This document shows positions 22,954 to 30,317 of a DNA stretch of 64,000 nucleotides, piece after piece; within the stretch, counting starts at the first letter, position 1; every line of letters begins with the position of its first letter. The stretch spans positions 310,001 through 374,000 of the forward strand of contig CAYSOF010000002.1 in the NCBI GenBank assembly GCA_964432595.1. Reading direction: 5' to 3'. Made by a program: the position numbers and the translations under genes. Below the pieces are notes generated by a model. That model saw only the letters and a list, made by a program, of their open reading frames with translations, made no database searches and was not told the DNA's origin. This stretch comes from DASYLJ01 sp964432595. Lineage in GTDB: Bacteria > Desulfobacterota > Binatia > DP-6.

Positions 22954-23844
22954 CTATTCCGTATCGCAGCCGCAGCTGGGATGCCGCGTGTTGCTGAACG
23001 GCCCGCTGACGTTCTGACAGTTCCGGTACGTACCGACGTCGTGGTCGTCGGCGTCGTTCGGAACGTTCGCGTAGGTGCAGTCGAAATCGTTGACGCCGGT
23101 CACCTGCTGATCCGCGCCGCCGTCGACGCACTGGTGCCCGGCGCCGTCGGCGACAATCGTGTCGTCGCCATCGTTGCCGCAGAGGATCGTGCCGAGGACG
23201 TCGTTCGGCGTCGCGCCGAGGTAGATGCTGGCGACCGTGTCGTCGTCGTCGCCGCCCTTCAGCACGTCGCGGCCCCCCTGTCCGAGGATGGTGTCGTCGT
23301 CATTGCCGCCGAGGACCTCGTCGTCGCCGCCGGCGCCGATCAGGGTGTCATCGCCGGCCTCGCCCAGGATCAGGTTGCCGCCGTCGTCCGTTCCCGAGTC
23401 GGTCGAGGACACGCCGTAGGCGATGTCGTCGCCCGAGCCGCCGACGATCGTGTCGCTGCCGGTGCCGCCTTCGAGCACGTCGTTGGCGGTGTCCCCCTCG
23501 ATGACGTCGTTGCCGCCTTCGCCGTTGATGGTGTCCGCGCCGCCGCCGCCGCGGATCGTGTCGGCACCGCTGCGCCCGCAGATGATGTCCGCGTTGTTGC
23601 CGCCGACGATGTAGTTGGCGCCCAACGTGGAGCCGCACGTCACCTTCAGGCCGTCGCCGCTGCAGTCCGTGGTGGCGACGTTGCACGGGGTGCCGGCACT
23701 CGTCGGGAACGCACAGACGGAATCGCACGCCCGCGTCGTGCCGTTGGTCGTGCACGTGTCGGGGATGCCGCATTGCGCGTGGGCCGTGGCGGCGAGCAAC
23801 GTGATTGCCGCCGCACACGAGCCGATCCGGGTGATGAGCCGCAT
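22954..23844 (-). CDS. Secreted RTX-repeat calcium-binding protein
   Basis: This is a 296-residue protein. Residues 1-23 are a Sec-type signal peptide (MRLITRIGSCAAAITLLAATAHA). The mature part has a Cys-rich start, then about ten RTX nonapeptide-like repeats of GGxGxDxI type (GGGGADTINGEGGNDVIEG, GAGGDDEVLGGNDDDTILG) over residues ~90-240, and a Cys-rich end (PSCGCDTE). Such repeats fold as Ca-binding beta-rolls. A Sec signal with disulfide-capable ends differs from classical RTX toxins, which use type I export and lack a signal peptide. GGGAGGGAG upstream of the ATG supports the start. Confidence 0.85.
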   Translation of the reverse strand: MRLITRIGSCAAAITLLAATAHAQCGIPDTCTTNGTTRACDSVCAFPTSAGTPCNVATTDCSGDGLKVTCGSTLGANYIVGGNNADIICGRSGADTIRGGGGADTINGEGGNDVIEGDTANDVLEGGTGSDTIVGGSGDDIAYGVSSTDSGTDDGGNLILGEAGDDTLIGAGGDDEVLGGNDDDTILGQGGRDVLKGGDDDDTVASIYLGATPNDVLGTILCGNDGDDTIVADGAGHQCVDGGADQQVTGVNDFDCTYANVPNDADDHDVGTYRNCQNVSGPFSNTRHPSCGCDTE

Positions 23845-23911
23845 GGTCTCTCCCTCCCTGGTTGGCGCGGCGTGACGGGCCCGTCCATCGGGACGTCGCG
23901 CATGTGGGCCT

Positions 23912-23960
23912 GCTAGCACGATAATGTGTCGTACGCCTAGTAATTATTTATACTCGCGTG
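23912..23960. other. AT-rich patch between divergent RTX and gpx genes
   Basis: This short stretch is the most AT-rich part of the neighbourhood and lies in the 212-base gap between the RTX gene and the glutathione peroxidase gene. It contains TATACT on the plus strand (23949-23954) and ATTAT-like -10 candidates on the minus strand. No convincing -35 partner is seen on either strand, so promoters are likely here but not placed. Confidence 0.35.
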
Positions 23961-24036
23961 CGGATACGCGACGGCGAATCGCCGGCCGATTGGGCCCCGG
24001 TCCCCGTCGGAAATGGCCCATGGTGACGGCCGGCGA

Positions 24037-24051
24037 CCTCGTGCTACGAGG
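24037..24051. promoter_or_regulatory. Palindrome just upstream of the glutathione peroxidase gene
   Basis: CCTCGT-GCT-ACGAGG is a perfect 6-bp inverted repeat ending 6 bases before the gpx ATG. It overlaps a -10-like TACGAG (24045-24050), so a bound repressor would block transcription. It could also be a small hairpin at the very 5' end of the mRNA. Confidence 0.35.
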
Positions 24052-24056
24052 CCGAC

Positions 24057-24530
24057 ATGTCGCTCTACGATCTCAAGACGGAAACCCTCGAGGGCAAGCC
24101 CGCCGACCTCGGCCAGTTCCGCGGCAAGGTCACGCTCGCCGTGAACGTCGCGAGCCAGTGCGGGTTCACGCCGCAGTACGGCCCCCTGCAGGCGCTGCAG
24201 GACGAGCTCGGCGGCCGCGGCTTCGCGGTGCTCGGCTTCCCCAGCAACGAGTTCGGCGGCCAGGAGCCGGGCACGGCGTCCGAGATCGGCGCCTTCTGCG
24301 AGCGGAACTACGGCGTGAAGTTCCCGATGTTCGCGAAGCTCGAGACGAAGCGCGGGCCCGGCCAGTCGCCCGTGTATGCCTTCCTGACGAAGGGCGGCGA
24401 CGAGCCGAACTGGAACTTCTGCAAGTTCCTCGTCGGCAAGGACGGCGAGGTGCGCGGCTTCTTCCCGAGCAACGTCGCGCCGACCGATCCCGAGCTGCGG
24501 AAGGCCATCGACGAGGCGCTGTCGGCGTGA
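24057..24530 (+). CDS. Glutathione peroxidase-family thiol peroxidase
   Basis: This is a 157-residue protein with the family catalytic set: Cys35 in NVASQCGFTPQY, Gln69 in GFPSNEFGGQEPG and the Trp in PNWNFCKFLV. It uses cysteine rather than selenocysteine. It has no signal peptide, so it is cytoplasmic and would reduce hydroperoxides with thioredoxin or glutathione. Its TGA overlaps the GTG of the GNAT gene. Confidence 0.92.
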   Translation: MSLYDLKTETLEGKPADLGQFRGKVTLAVNVASQCGFTPQYGPLQALQDELGGRGFAVLGFPSNEFGGQEPGTASEIGAFCERNYGVKFPMFAKLETKRGPGQSPVYAFLTKGGDEPNWNFCKFLVGKDGEVRGFFPSNVAPTDPELRKAIDEALSA

Positions 24531-25318
24531 CGCGCGACGAACAGATCCTCCTCTCCGACCTCAATTACTGGGAGTCGATGCGCGACCTGTCGCGGCGGGC
24601 GGGCGGCACGGTCGTCGATGAGGACGGCCTGCTCCTCTACACCGGCGGCCATCCGCTGCCGGTGCTGATGAACGGCTGCTTCCGCACCGACACGCGCATC
24701 CCGCCGGCGCAGGTTCTCGCGCGCGCAGAGCGCTTCTTCGCGCGCCACGGCCGCGGCTACACCATCCTGATCCGCGCGCACGTCGACCAGGACCTGAAGG
24801 CAGCCGGCGAGGCGGCGGGCCTGCTCGCGATGGGCGACATGCCCGATATGATCCTCGACCGCCGGCTGCCCGACCCGACGCCGCCGGACGGCGTCGAGCT
24901 CCTGCGCGTCACGACCGAGCAGGACGCGAAGGACTACGGCTGGGTCATGGGCGTCGCGTATGCGACCTACGGTATGCCCGAGGACGTGCTCCCGTCGTCG
25001 TTGCCGCTCGACGCGCTGAAGGCGCCGCACATCACGGCGATGCTTGCGAAGGTCGACGGCAAGCCGGCGGCGGGTGCGATGGTCGTCGTCACCCACGGTG
25101 TCGCCGGCATCTACTGGGTCGGCACGACGCCCGACGCGCGCGGCAAGGGACTCGCCGAGCTGTGCACCCGCGCGGCCGGCAACGCCGGATTCGATCAGGG
25201 CGCGCGCATCGCCGCGCTGCAGGCGTCGGTGATGGGCGAGCCGGTCTACAAGCGGATGGGGTACGTCGAGGTGTCGCGGTACCCGTATCTGGTGCAGATG
25301 ACGCCGCCGTCGGCGTAG
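24527..25318 (+). CDS. GNAT-family acetyltransferase
   Basis: This is a 263-residue protein. The C-terminal half is a GNAT domain: AGIYWVGTTPDARGKGLAELCTRAA is the acetyl-CoA pyrophosphate loop (R-x-x-G-x-G/A), and GEPVYKRMGYVEV is the final motif. The N-terminal half (LNYWESMRDLSRRAGG) is a less conserved lobe. The GTG start overlaps the gpx stop (GTGA), so the two are translationally coupled. The acceptor substrate is unknown. Confidence 0.85.
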   Translation: MTRDEQILLSDLNYWESMRDLSRRAGGTVVDEDGLLLYTGGHPLPVLMNGCFRTDTRIPPAQVLARAERFFARHGRGYTILIRAHVDQDLKAAGEAAGLLAMGDMPDMILDRRLPDPTPPDGVELLRVTTEQDAKDYGWVMGVAYATYGMPEDVLPSSLPLDALKAPHITAMLAKVDGKPAAGAMVVVTHGVAGIYWVGTTPDARGKGLAELCTRAAGNAGFDQGARIAALQASVMGEPVYKRMGYVEVSRYPYLVQMTPPSA

Positions 25319-25393
25319 CGTTCCGTTGCAGCCGAAACGCCCACCGGCACGCGGATGCTGGTGGGCGGCGCGGCACCGCGCGTGCTACAGGGC

Positions 25394-25963
25394 ATGGACG
25401 TGAGCGCGGAACCGCGGCGAGCGACGTTCGAGGATCTCGAAGGTGTTCCGGAGAACCTCGTCGGCGAGATTCTCGATGGCGAGCTGATCGTCAGTCCTCG
25501 TCCTGCGGCCCGGCACGCGTTGGCGGGCACCGCGATCGGTAGCGTCTTGTTCGATCGCTTCAACGGTCCGCCCGGCGATCCCGCCTCCCCTGGCGGGTGG
25601 TGCATCCTCTTCGAGCCGGAGCTGCATCTCGGCGACGATGCGCTCATCCCCGACGTCGCGGGATGGCGTCGCGAGCGGATGCCCGTCGTTCCCGACGTCG
25701 CCGCGTTCACGCTGGCGCCCGACTGGGTGTGCGAAGTGGCGTCACCGAGCACCACGGCGATCGATCGGGCTCGGAAGATGCCGATCTACGCCCGCCAAGG
25801 CGTCGGTCATCTCTGGATCGTCGACCCGGCCGTCCGCACCCTCGAGGTCTACCGCCTCGAGGCCGGCGCGTGGGTCGTCGTCGACACCATCAGCGGCGAC
25901 ACGCGCGCGCGACCCGACCCGTTCGCCGCGGTCGAGGTCGACCTGCGTCGCTGGTGGAGCTGA
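25394..25963 (+). CDS. Uma2-family (DUF820) putative restriction-like endonuclease
   Basis: This is a 189-residue PD-(D/E)xK-fold protein. The nuclease-type residues are in LIPDVAGWRRER, WVCEVASPSTTAIDRARKMPIYARQG and HLWIVDP. The family is widespread in Cyanobacteria, Planctomycetes and GC-rich bacteria, and its biological role is not established. The ATG at 25394 is preferred; an upstream extension to 25355 is unconserved. It converges with the acyl-CoA dehydrogenase gene. A related gene lies at 39693-40262. Confidence 0.85.
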   Translation: MDVSAEPRRATFEDLEGVPENLVGEILDGELIVSPRPAARHALAGTAIGSVLFDRFNGPPGDPASPGGWCILFEPELHLGDDALIPDVAGWRRERMPVVPDVAAFTLAPDWVCEVASPSTTAIDRARKMPIYARQGVGHLWIVDPAVRTLEVYRLEAGAWVVVDTISGDTRARPDPFAAVEVDLRRWWS

Positions 25964-25967
25964 CCGC

Positions 25968-27104
25968 TCAGTACCCGTCGAGCTCCGCGACCCGCTCGCG
26001 ATGGAACGACGGGTCGCCGTAGGCGATCTCGTTCGCGTGCGCGCGCTTGTACCAGAGCTGCAGGTCGAACTCCCACGTGAAGCCGATGCCGCCGTGGATC
26101 TCGACCGAGCGGCGCGCCGTCCGCGAGTACACGTCGCCGAGGCTGGCCTTCGCCATCGCCGCGGCGCGGGCCGCCTCGCGCGGCCGGTGGTCGTGCGCGT
26201 AGGCCGCGTACCACACCAGCGAGCGTTGCGGCTCGACGTCGGCGACCATCTCGGCCGCGATGTGCTTCACCGCCTGGAACGAGCCGATCTTGCGGCCGAA
26301 CTGCTCGCGCACCTTCGCGTACTCGACCGCCATCTCGAGCGTCTTCTGCGCGCCGCCGAGGCTGTCGGCCGCGATACCGACCGCGGCGAGGTCGAGCAGC
26401 CGCGCCAGCACCGGCCAGCCCTGATGCTCCTTGCCGACGAGCGCGTCCTTCGGCACGGCGACGTTCTTCAGCGCGATCTCGCCGATCCGTCGGGTCACGT
26501 CGACGCCCTGCTGCGCCTTCACGCGCACGCCCTTGGCCGCAGGCTCGACGAGGAACAGCGAGACGCCCGTCGGACCGGTCCCGGCCTTCGTGCGCGCCGC
26601 GACGAGCAGCAGGTTCGCGCCCTGCGCCTCGGGGACGAAGAGCTTCGTGCCCGTGAGCGTCCAACCGCCTTTCGCCTTCGCCGCCTTCGCCTGCACGCCG
26701 GCGGGATCGTGCCGGTCGCTCTCCTCGAGGTACGCGAGCGTCGCATGCGCCTCGCCCGACGTCAGGCGCGGCAGCCAGGTCGCCCGCTGTGCCGCAGTGC
26801 CCGCCTGCACCAGCGCCGCGATCACGAGCTGCGTCGTCAGGAAGGGGCCGGGCGCGGCGACGCGTCCGAGCTCCTCGCACACCAGCGCCAGCTCGAGCGT
26901 GCCGAGGCCGAGACCGCCGTGCTTCTCGGGGACGATCAGTGACATCCAGCCGAGCTCGGCCATCTTGCGGTAGAGGTCGCGCGGCACGCCGTCGTCGGAC
27001 GTCGCGGTGTCGCGTACGAGCGCCGGCGGACACTCCGCCGCGAGGAATTCGCGCGCCGCGCGCTGCAGCGCCTCCTGGTCGTCGTTCAGGCCGAAGTCGA
27101 TCAT
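25968..27104 (-). CDS. Acyl-CoA dehydrogenase family protein (first of a pair)
   Basis: This is a 378-residue acyl-CoA dehydrogenase with the N-terminal helical region (MIDFGLNDDQEALQRAAREF), the middle beta domain (WTLTGTKLFVPEAQGANLLLV) and the C-terminal helical domain ending VEIHGGIGFTWEFDLQLWYKRA, the FAD/acyl-binding motif. The ATG overlaps the TGA of the partner gene (ATGA). Such paired ACADs often act as a heterocomplex on steroid or branched acyl-CoAs. Substrate unknown. Confidence 0.9.
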   Translation of the reverse strand: MIDFGLNDDQEALQRAAREFLAAECPPALVRDTATSDDGVPRDLYRKMAELGWMSLIVPEKHGGLGLGTLELALVCEELGRVAAPGPFLTTQLVIAALVQAGTAAQRATWLPRLTSGEAHATLAYLEESDRHDPAGVQAKAAKAKGGWTLTGTKLFVPEAQGANLLLVAARTKAGTGPTGVSLFLVEPAAKGVRVKAQQGVDVTRRIGEIALKNVAVPKDALVGKEHQGWPVLARLLDLAAVGIAADSLGGAQKTLEMAVEYAKVREQFGRKIGSFQAVKHIAAEMVADVEPQRSLVWYAAYAHDHRPREAARAAAMAKASLGDVYSRTARRSVEIHGGIGFTWEFDLQLWYKRAHANEIAYGDPSFHRERVAELDGY

Positions 27105-28297
27105 GACGGCCGCGGCTCCTTCGGCAGGCCGAGCCCGCGCTCGGCGATGATGTTCTTCTGCACCTGCGCCGTGCCGCCGCCGATGATGAGGCCGAGCGCG
27201 AACATGTAGTCGTTCGGCCAGACGCCGGCGTCGCGGACGCGCGCGTCCTTCTTGCCGAGCCAGCCGTAGTCGCCCATCAGCTCGATCGCGGCGCGTGCGA
27301 GCTGGTGGTTGATCTCGCAGGTGACGAGCTTGTTCACCGACGCGTTGATGCCGGGCGGCCGCTTGCGGAGCGCGTCGGTGAGCTGGCGGTACGACTCGAG
27401 CTTCATCGTCTCCACCTTGATGGCGAGGTCGGCGAGGCGCTGGCGGATGATCGGGTCCTTCGACGCCGGCTTGCCGTTGCGCTGCTGCGTGCGCGCGAGG
27501 CGCAGCAGGTTGTCGAGAATCTGCTGCGTGCGCGTCGTCGACGCCAGCATGTTGCGCTCGTGGAGCAGCGTCGAGTTGGCGACGGTCCACCCGTCGTTCA
27601 GGTGGCCGACGAGGTTCGACCGCGGCACGCGGACGTCCTCGAAGAACACTTCGTTGAAGCCGGGATCGCCCGTCATCTGCACGAGCGGCCTGACGGTGAC
27701 GCCGGGCGACTTCATGTCGATCAGTACGTAGGAGATGCCGCGGTGCTTGGGCGCCTCGGGATCGGTGCGCACGAGGCAGAACATCCAGTCGGCGTGCTGT
27801 GCGTTCGACGTCCAGATCTTCTGGCCGTTGATCACGAACTCGTCGCCGACGATCTCCGCGCGCGTGCGCAGCGACGCGAGGTCCGATCCCGAGCCCGGCT
27901 CGGAATAGCCCTGGCACCAGATCTCGTCGGCGGAGAGGATCTTCGGCAGGAAGCGGCGGCGTTGCTCCTCGGTGCCGTGCCCGATCAGCGTCGGCCCGAC
28001 CATCTGGATGCCCATGCCGCCGATCAGCTGCGGCGCGCGCGCCCGCACCATCTCCTCGTTGACGATGGTCTGATGCATGACGTCCGCGCCCTGGCCGCCG
28101 TACTCCTTCGGCCAGCGCATCGCGACGTAGCCGGCGTCGTAGAGCTTGCGCTGCCACGCCTTCGCGCGGGCGATACGCACCTTGTCGGCCGACTCGAGCG
28201 GGTTGTCGGCCTTGTCCTTCTTCGGGACGTTCGCCTTCAGCCAGGCGCGCACCTGGCGCTGAAACGCGAGCTCTTCCGGCGAGTAGGTGAGATCCAT
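27101..28297 (-). CDS. Acyl-CoA dehydrogenase family protein (second of a pair)
   Basis: This is a 398-residue acyl-CoA dehydrogenase starting MDLTYSPEELAFQRQVRAWL. It carries CQGYSEPGSGSDLASLRTRAE, the flavin/substrate motif, then GDEFVINGQKIWTSNAQHADWM and the C-terminal helices. It is translated first and overlaps the partner gene by 4 bases. Arrangement and length resemble alpha2beta2 FadE-type dehydrogenases of actinobacteria and Binatota-like genomes. It transfers electrons to ETF; no etf genes are in this window. Confidence 0.9.
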   Translation of the reverse strand: MDLTYSPEELAFQRQVRAWLKANVPKKDKADNPLESADKVRIARAKAWQRKLYDAGYVAMRWPKEYGGQGADVMHQTIVNEEMVRARAPQLIGGMGIQMVGPTLIGHGTEEQRRRFLPKILSADEIWCQGYSEPGSGSDLASLRTRAEIVGDEFVINGQKIWTSNAQHADWMFCLVRTDPEAPKHRGISYVLIDMKSPGVTVRPLVQMTGDPGFNEVFFEDVRVPRSNLVGHLNDGWTVANSTLLHERNMLASTTRTQQILDNLLRLARTQQRNGKPASKDPIIRQRLADLAIKVETMKLESYRQLTDALRKRPPGINASVNKLVTCEINHQLARAAIELMGDYGWLGKKDARVRDAGVWPNDYMFALGLIIGGGTAQVQKNIIAERGLGLPKEPRPS

Positions 28298-28322
28298 CGC
28301 CTCGGGTGGGTAGCACGCCGCT

Positions 28323-29207
28323 TCACGCCGATGCCACCAGCCTCCGCGCCGCGTGATCCCACCGGTACGGACGCGGACCCACGAGGTGCACGCCGCCGAC
28401 CCAGCGGTCGAGCGCGCCCATCGTCGCCCAGTCGCGCCGCCCGTCGAGCACGTCGCGTCCCGCCGCGGTGACGGCGAGTCCGTCGAGCAACGGCTCCGGC
28501 CCGCGGCGCAGCCGATCGAGGATCGAGTAGAAGGTCGCGTCGCCGAGAAAGACCGGATCCTCGCGCACGGCGGCGAACGCCGCCTCACGGGACACGCATC
28601 CCTCGCGCAGCGCACGAAGACCGCTGCGCTCCGTCCGCGACAACCCGTCGAGCCCCGGCAGCTCCTCGAGCAACCGGACGAGCGCCGCCCGCAAGAAGGG
28701 TAGGGCATCGCACTCCCCATCGACGACGTCGACGATCGCCAGCGGCGAGTCCGCTCGCACGGCCTCCCACGCGCGTCGCGCGAGATCGATGTGCGCCGAC
28801 TGAACCGGTACCGCCCGCATCGCCGCGATGCGTTCCGGCGAAGCCTGGCCGAGATACTCCGCCTGACAGACCAACGCGATGGATCGCGGCGGCTGCTCGG
28901 AGAGACAGTCGAGCACCTGGATGAGCTGCAGCTGATCGTACAGATCGTGCTCGAACCACAGCACGACGTCGCCGCGCTCCGCGCGGAGCCGAGCGTCGCG
29001 CTCGGCGAACTGCCGCTGCACTTCGTGCAAAGGTCCCCAGCCTTCGGACGCAATGAACCGCGCTCGAACGTCACTGAGCTCTTCGAGATCGAGCCCTGAA
29101 GGCACGGGCCCTTCGTGCAAGACGTCTCTCCAAGCCAAAACATCCGAGGAAACGCCACCCGCGACCAACGCCTCGACGGCCAAATCGCCATTGGTGACGT
29201 TCAACAA
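28323..29207 (-). CDS. DUF1835-containing protein
   Basis: This is a 294-residue protein beginning MLNVTNGDLAVEALVAGG, followed by the DUF1835 pattern VLAWRDVLHEGPVPSGL and WFEHDLYDQLQLIQVLDCL. The C-terminal half is helix-rich with a winged-helix-like section (LSRTERSGLRALREGCVSR). No enzymatic residues can be assigned. It starts directly at the ORF's first ATG and follows the long inverted repeat on the minus strand. Confidence 0.8.
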   Translation of the reverse strand: MLNVTNGDLAVEALVAGGVSSDVLAWRDVLHEGPVPSGLDLEELSDVRARFIASEGWGPLHEVQRQFAERDARLRAERGDVVLWFEHDLYDQLQLIQVLDCLSEQPPRSIALVCQAEYLGQASPERIAAMRAVPVQSAHIDLARRAWEAVRADSPLAIVDVVDGECDALPFLRAALVRLLEELPGLDGLSRTERSGLRALREGCVSREAAFAAVREDPVFLGDATFYSILDRLRRGPEPLLDGLAVTAAGRDVLDGRRDWATMGALDRWVGGVHLVGPRPYRWDHAARRLVASA

Positions 29208-29222
29208 GAGCGCACCGTCCCC

Positions 29223-29350
29223 GTGGTGGGTGGCGTGGCAGGGGTCGTTCGAGCGAGCGCGTCAGGAGTGAGCGGGGGGGGCAAGGGGGCGGGGTGGTGC
29301 CGAGCGAGTGCCGCGCGCAGCCGAACGACCCCTGTCACGCCACCCACCAC
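29223..29350. repeat. 29-bp inverted repeat with G-rich spacer
   Basis: The arms at 29223-29251 and 29322-29350 are complementary over 28 of 29 bases (core GTGGTGGGTGGCGTG and its complement). They flank a 70-base spacer that contains a run of G-tracts (eight, five and four Gs in 29274-29295) able to form a G-quadruplex. The repeat fills the gap between the CnoX-like gene stop and the DUF1835 start. It may act as a terminator or RNA-processing structure for the upstream gene, or be a small mobile repeat unit. Confidence 0.75.
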
Positions 29351-29367
29351 GGCGAAGAACCGCGCCC

Positions 29368-30216
29368 TCAACTGAACAGCGCCTTCGCGAGCTCCGACCG
29401 GAAGCGCTCGGTCAGCGGGTGATCGGACCCGAGGACCGCGAACTGGTCGAGCATCGCCTTCCGCGCCGCATCGTCCTCGAAGTGCCGATCGCGCCGCACG
29501 ACTTCGAGGAGCTCGCCGAGTCCCTCCTCGTGCCGACCGCGCGCCGCGAGCGTGCGGCCCAGCTCGAGACGTGCCGCCAGGTCGCGCGGATCGGCGGCGA
29601 CGCGGGCGCGTAGCGCGTGCTCGTCGCCGCCCGCGTCCTGCCGCGTGCGCAGCTCCGCCGCGAGCCGCTCCGCGTCGGCGACCGCCGGCGACGGCGGCGT
29701 GACACGGTCGAGCAGACCGAGCGCCTCGCCGATCTCGTCGCGCGCGGCGAGGAGGCGGGCGAGCGCGAGCAGCGCGTTCGCGTTCCGCGGTTCCAGCTCG
29801 AGCGCTTCGCGCAGCCTGGCCTCGGCCTGCGCGGGCGGCTGCCCCGCGGCCGCGGCGACGAGGCGGTCGGCCGCCGTCGGCAGCACGGCGTCGAGCAGCG
29901 CGCGGATCACCGGCTCGGGCTGCGCGCCGACGAACTCGCTGGCGAGCATGCCGTCGCGGAACCCCTTCACGGCGGGGATGCTCTGGATGCGGAATGCCTG
30001 GGCCACGGCCGGGGCCTCGTCGACGTTCACCTTCGCGAGGACGAACGCGCCGCCATGCTCCTCGGCGAGCCGTTCCAGCACCGGGCCGATCGCCTTGCAC
30101 GGACCGCACCACGGCGCCCAGAAGTCGACGACCACGGGCGTCGTCTTCGACCGTTCGAGCACCTCGCGCTCGAACGCTTCGTCCCCCACGTCGATGACCC
30201 ACTCGCTCGTCGGCAT
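29368..30216 (-). CDS. cnoX: Thioredoxin-like chaperone with TPR tail (CnoX/YbbN-like)
   Basis: This is a 282-residue protein. Residues ~1-110 are a thioredoxin domain with VVVDFWAPWCGPCKAIGPVL (active CGPC) and RIQSIPAV; the rest is TPR-type helices (EARLREALELEPRNANALLALARLL). This two-part layout is that of CnoX/YbbN, a redox-linked holdase working with GroEL. The intact CxxC means it can also exchange disulfides, unlike E. coli CnoX. In-frame ATGs exist at 30234 and 30252; 30216 (MPTSEWVIDV) best fits the domain start. Confidence 0.88.
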   Translation of the reverse strand: MPTSEWVIDVGDEAFEREVLERSKTTPVVVDFWAPWCGPCKAIGPVLERLAEEHGGAFVLAKVNVDEAPAVAQAFRIQSIPAVKGFRDGMLASEFVGAQPEPVIRALLDAVLPTAADRLVAAAAGQPPAQAEARLREALELEPRNANALLALARLLAARDEIGEALGLLDRVTPPSPAVADAERLAAELRTRQDAGGDEHALRARVAADPRDLAARLELGRTLAARGRHEEGLGELLEVVRRDRHFEDDAARKAMLDQFAVLGSDHPLTERFRSELAKALFS

Positions 30217-30280
30217 GCCGGCCACCGTGCGCATTCGGAGCGGTGAAGACAAGACGGGCGCTGCGGCGCCTGCGTCGTTC

Positions 30281-30310
30281 TTGACCCTTTCCGGACGGTT
30301 ACGTTACAGG
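30281..30310 (+). promoter_or_regulatory. Promoter of the YfhO-like gene
   Basis: TTGACC (30281-30286), an 18-base spacer and TACAGG (30305-30310) are followed 7 bases later by the GTG start at 30318. The predicted transcript would start at or next to the start codon, giving a leaderless mRNA. Confidence 0.5.
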
Positions 30311-30317
30311 CCCCCGC

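Noticed and set aside
23444..23640. Repetitive DNA within the RTX gene as a satellite or CRISPR-like repeat
   Set aside because: The repetition follows the protein nonapeptide repeats and varies between copies, so it is coding rather than an independent DNA repeat.
25968..28316. A single 782-residue acyl-CoA dehydrogenase fusion
   Set aside because: The open frame spans both genes, but the upstream half is out of frame with the first dehydrogenase; each gene has its own start and a 4-base overlap, so they are two proteins.
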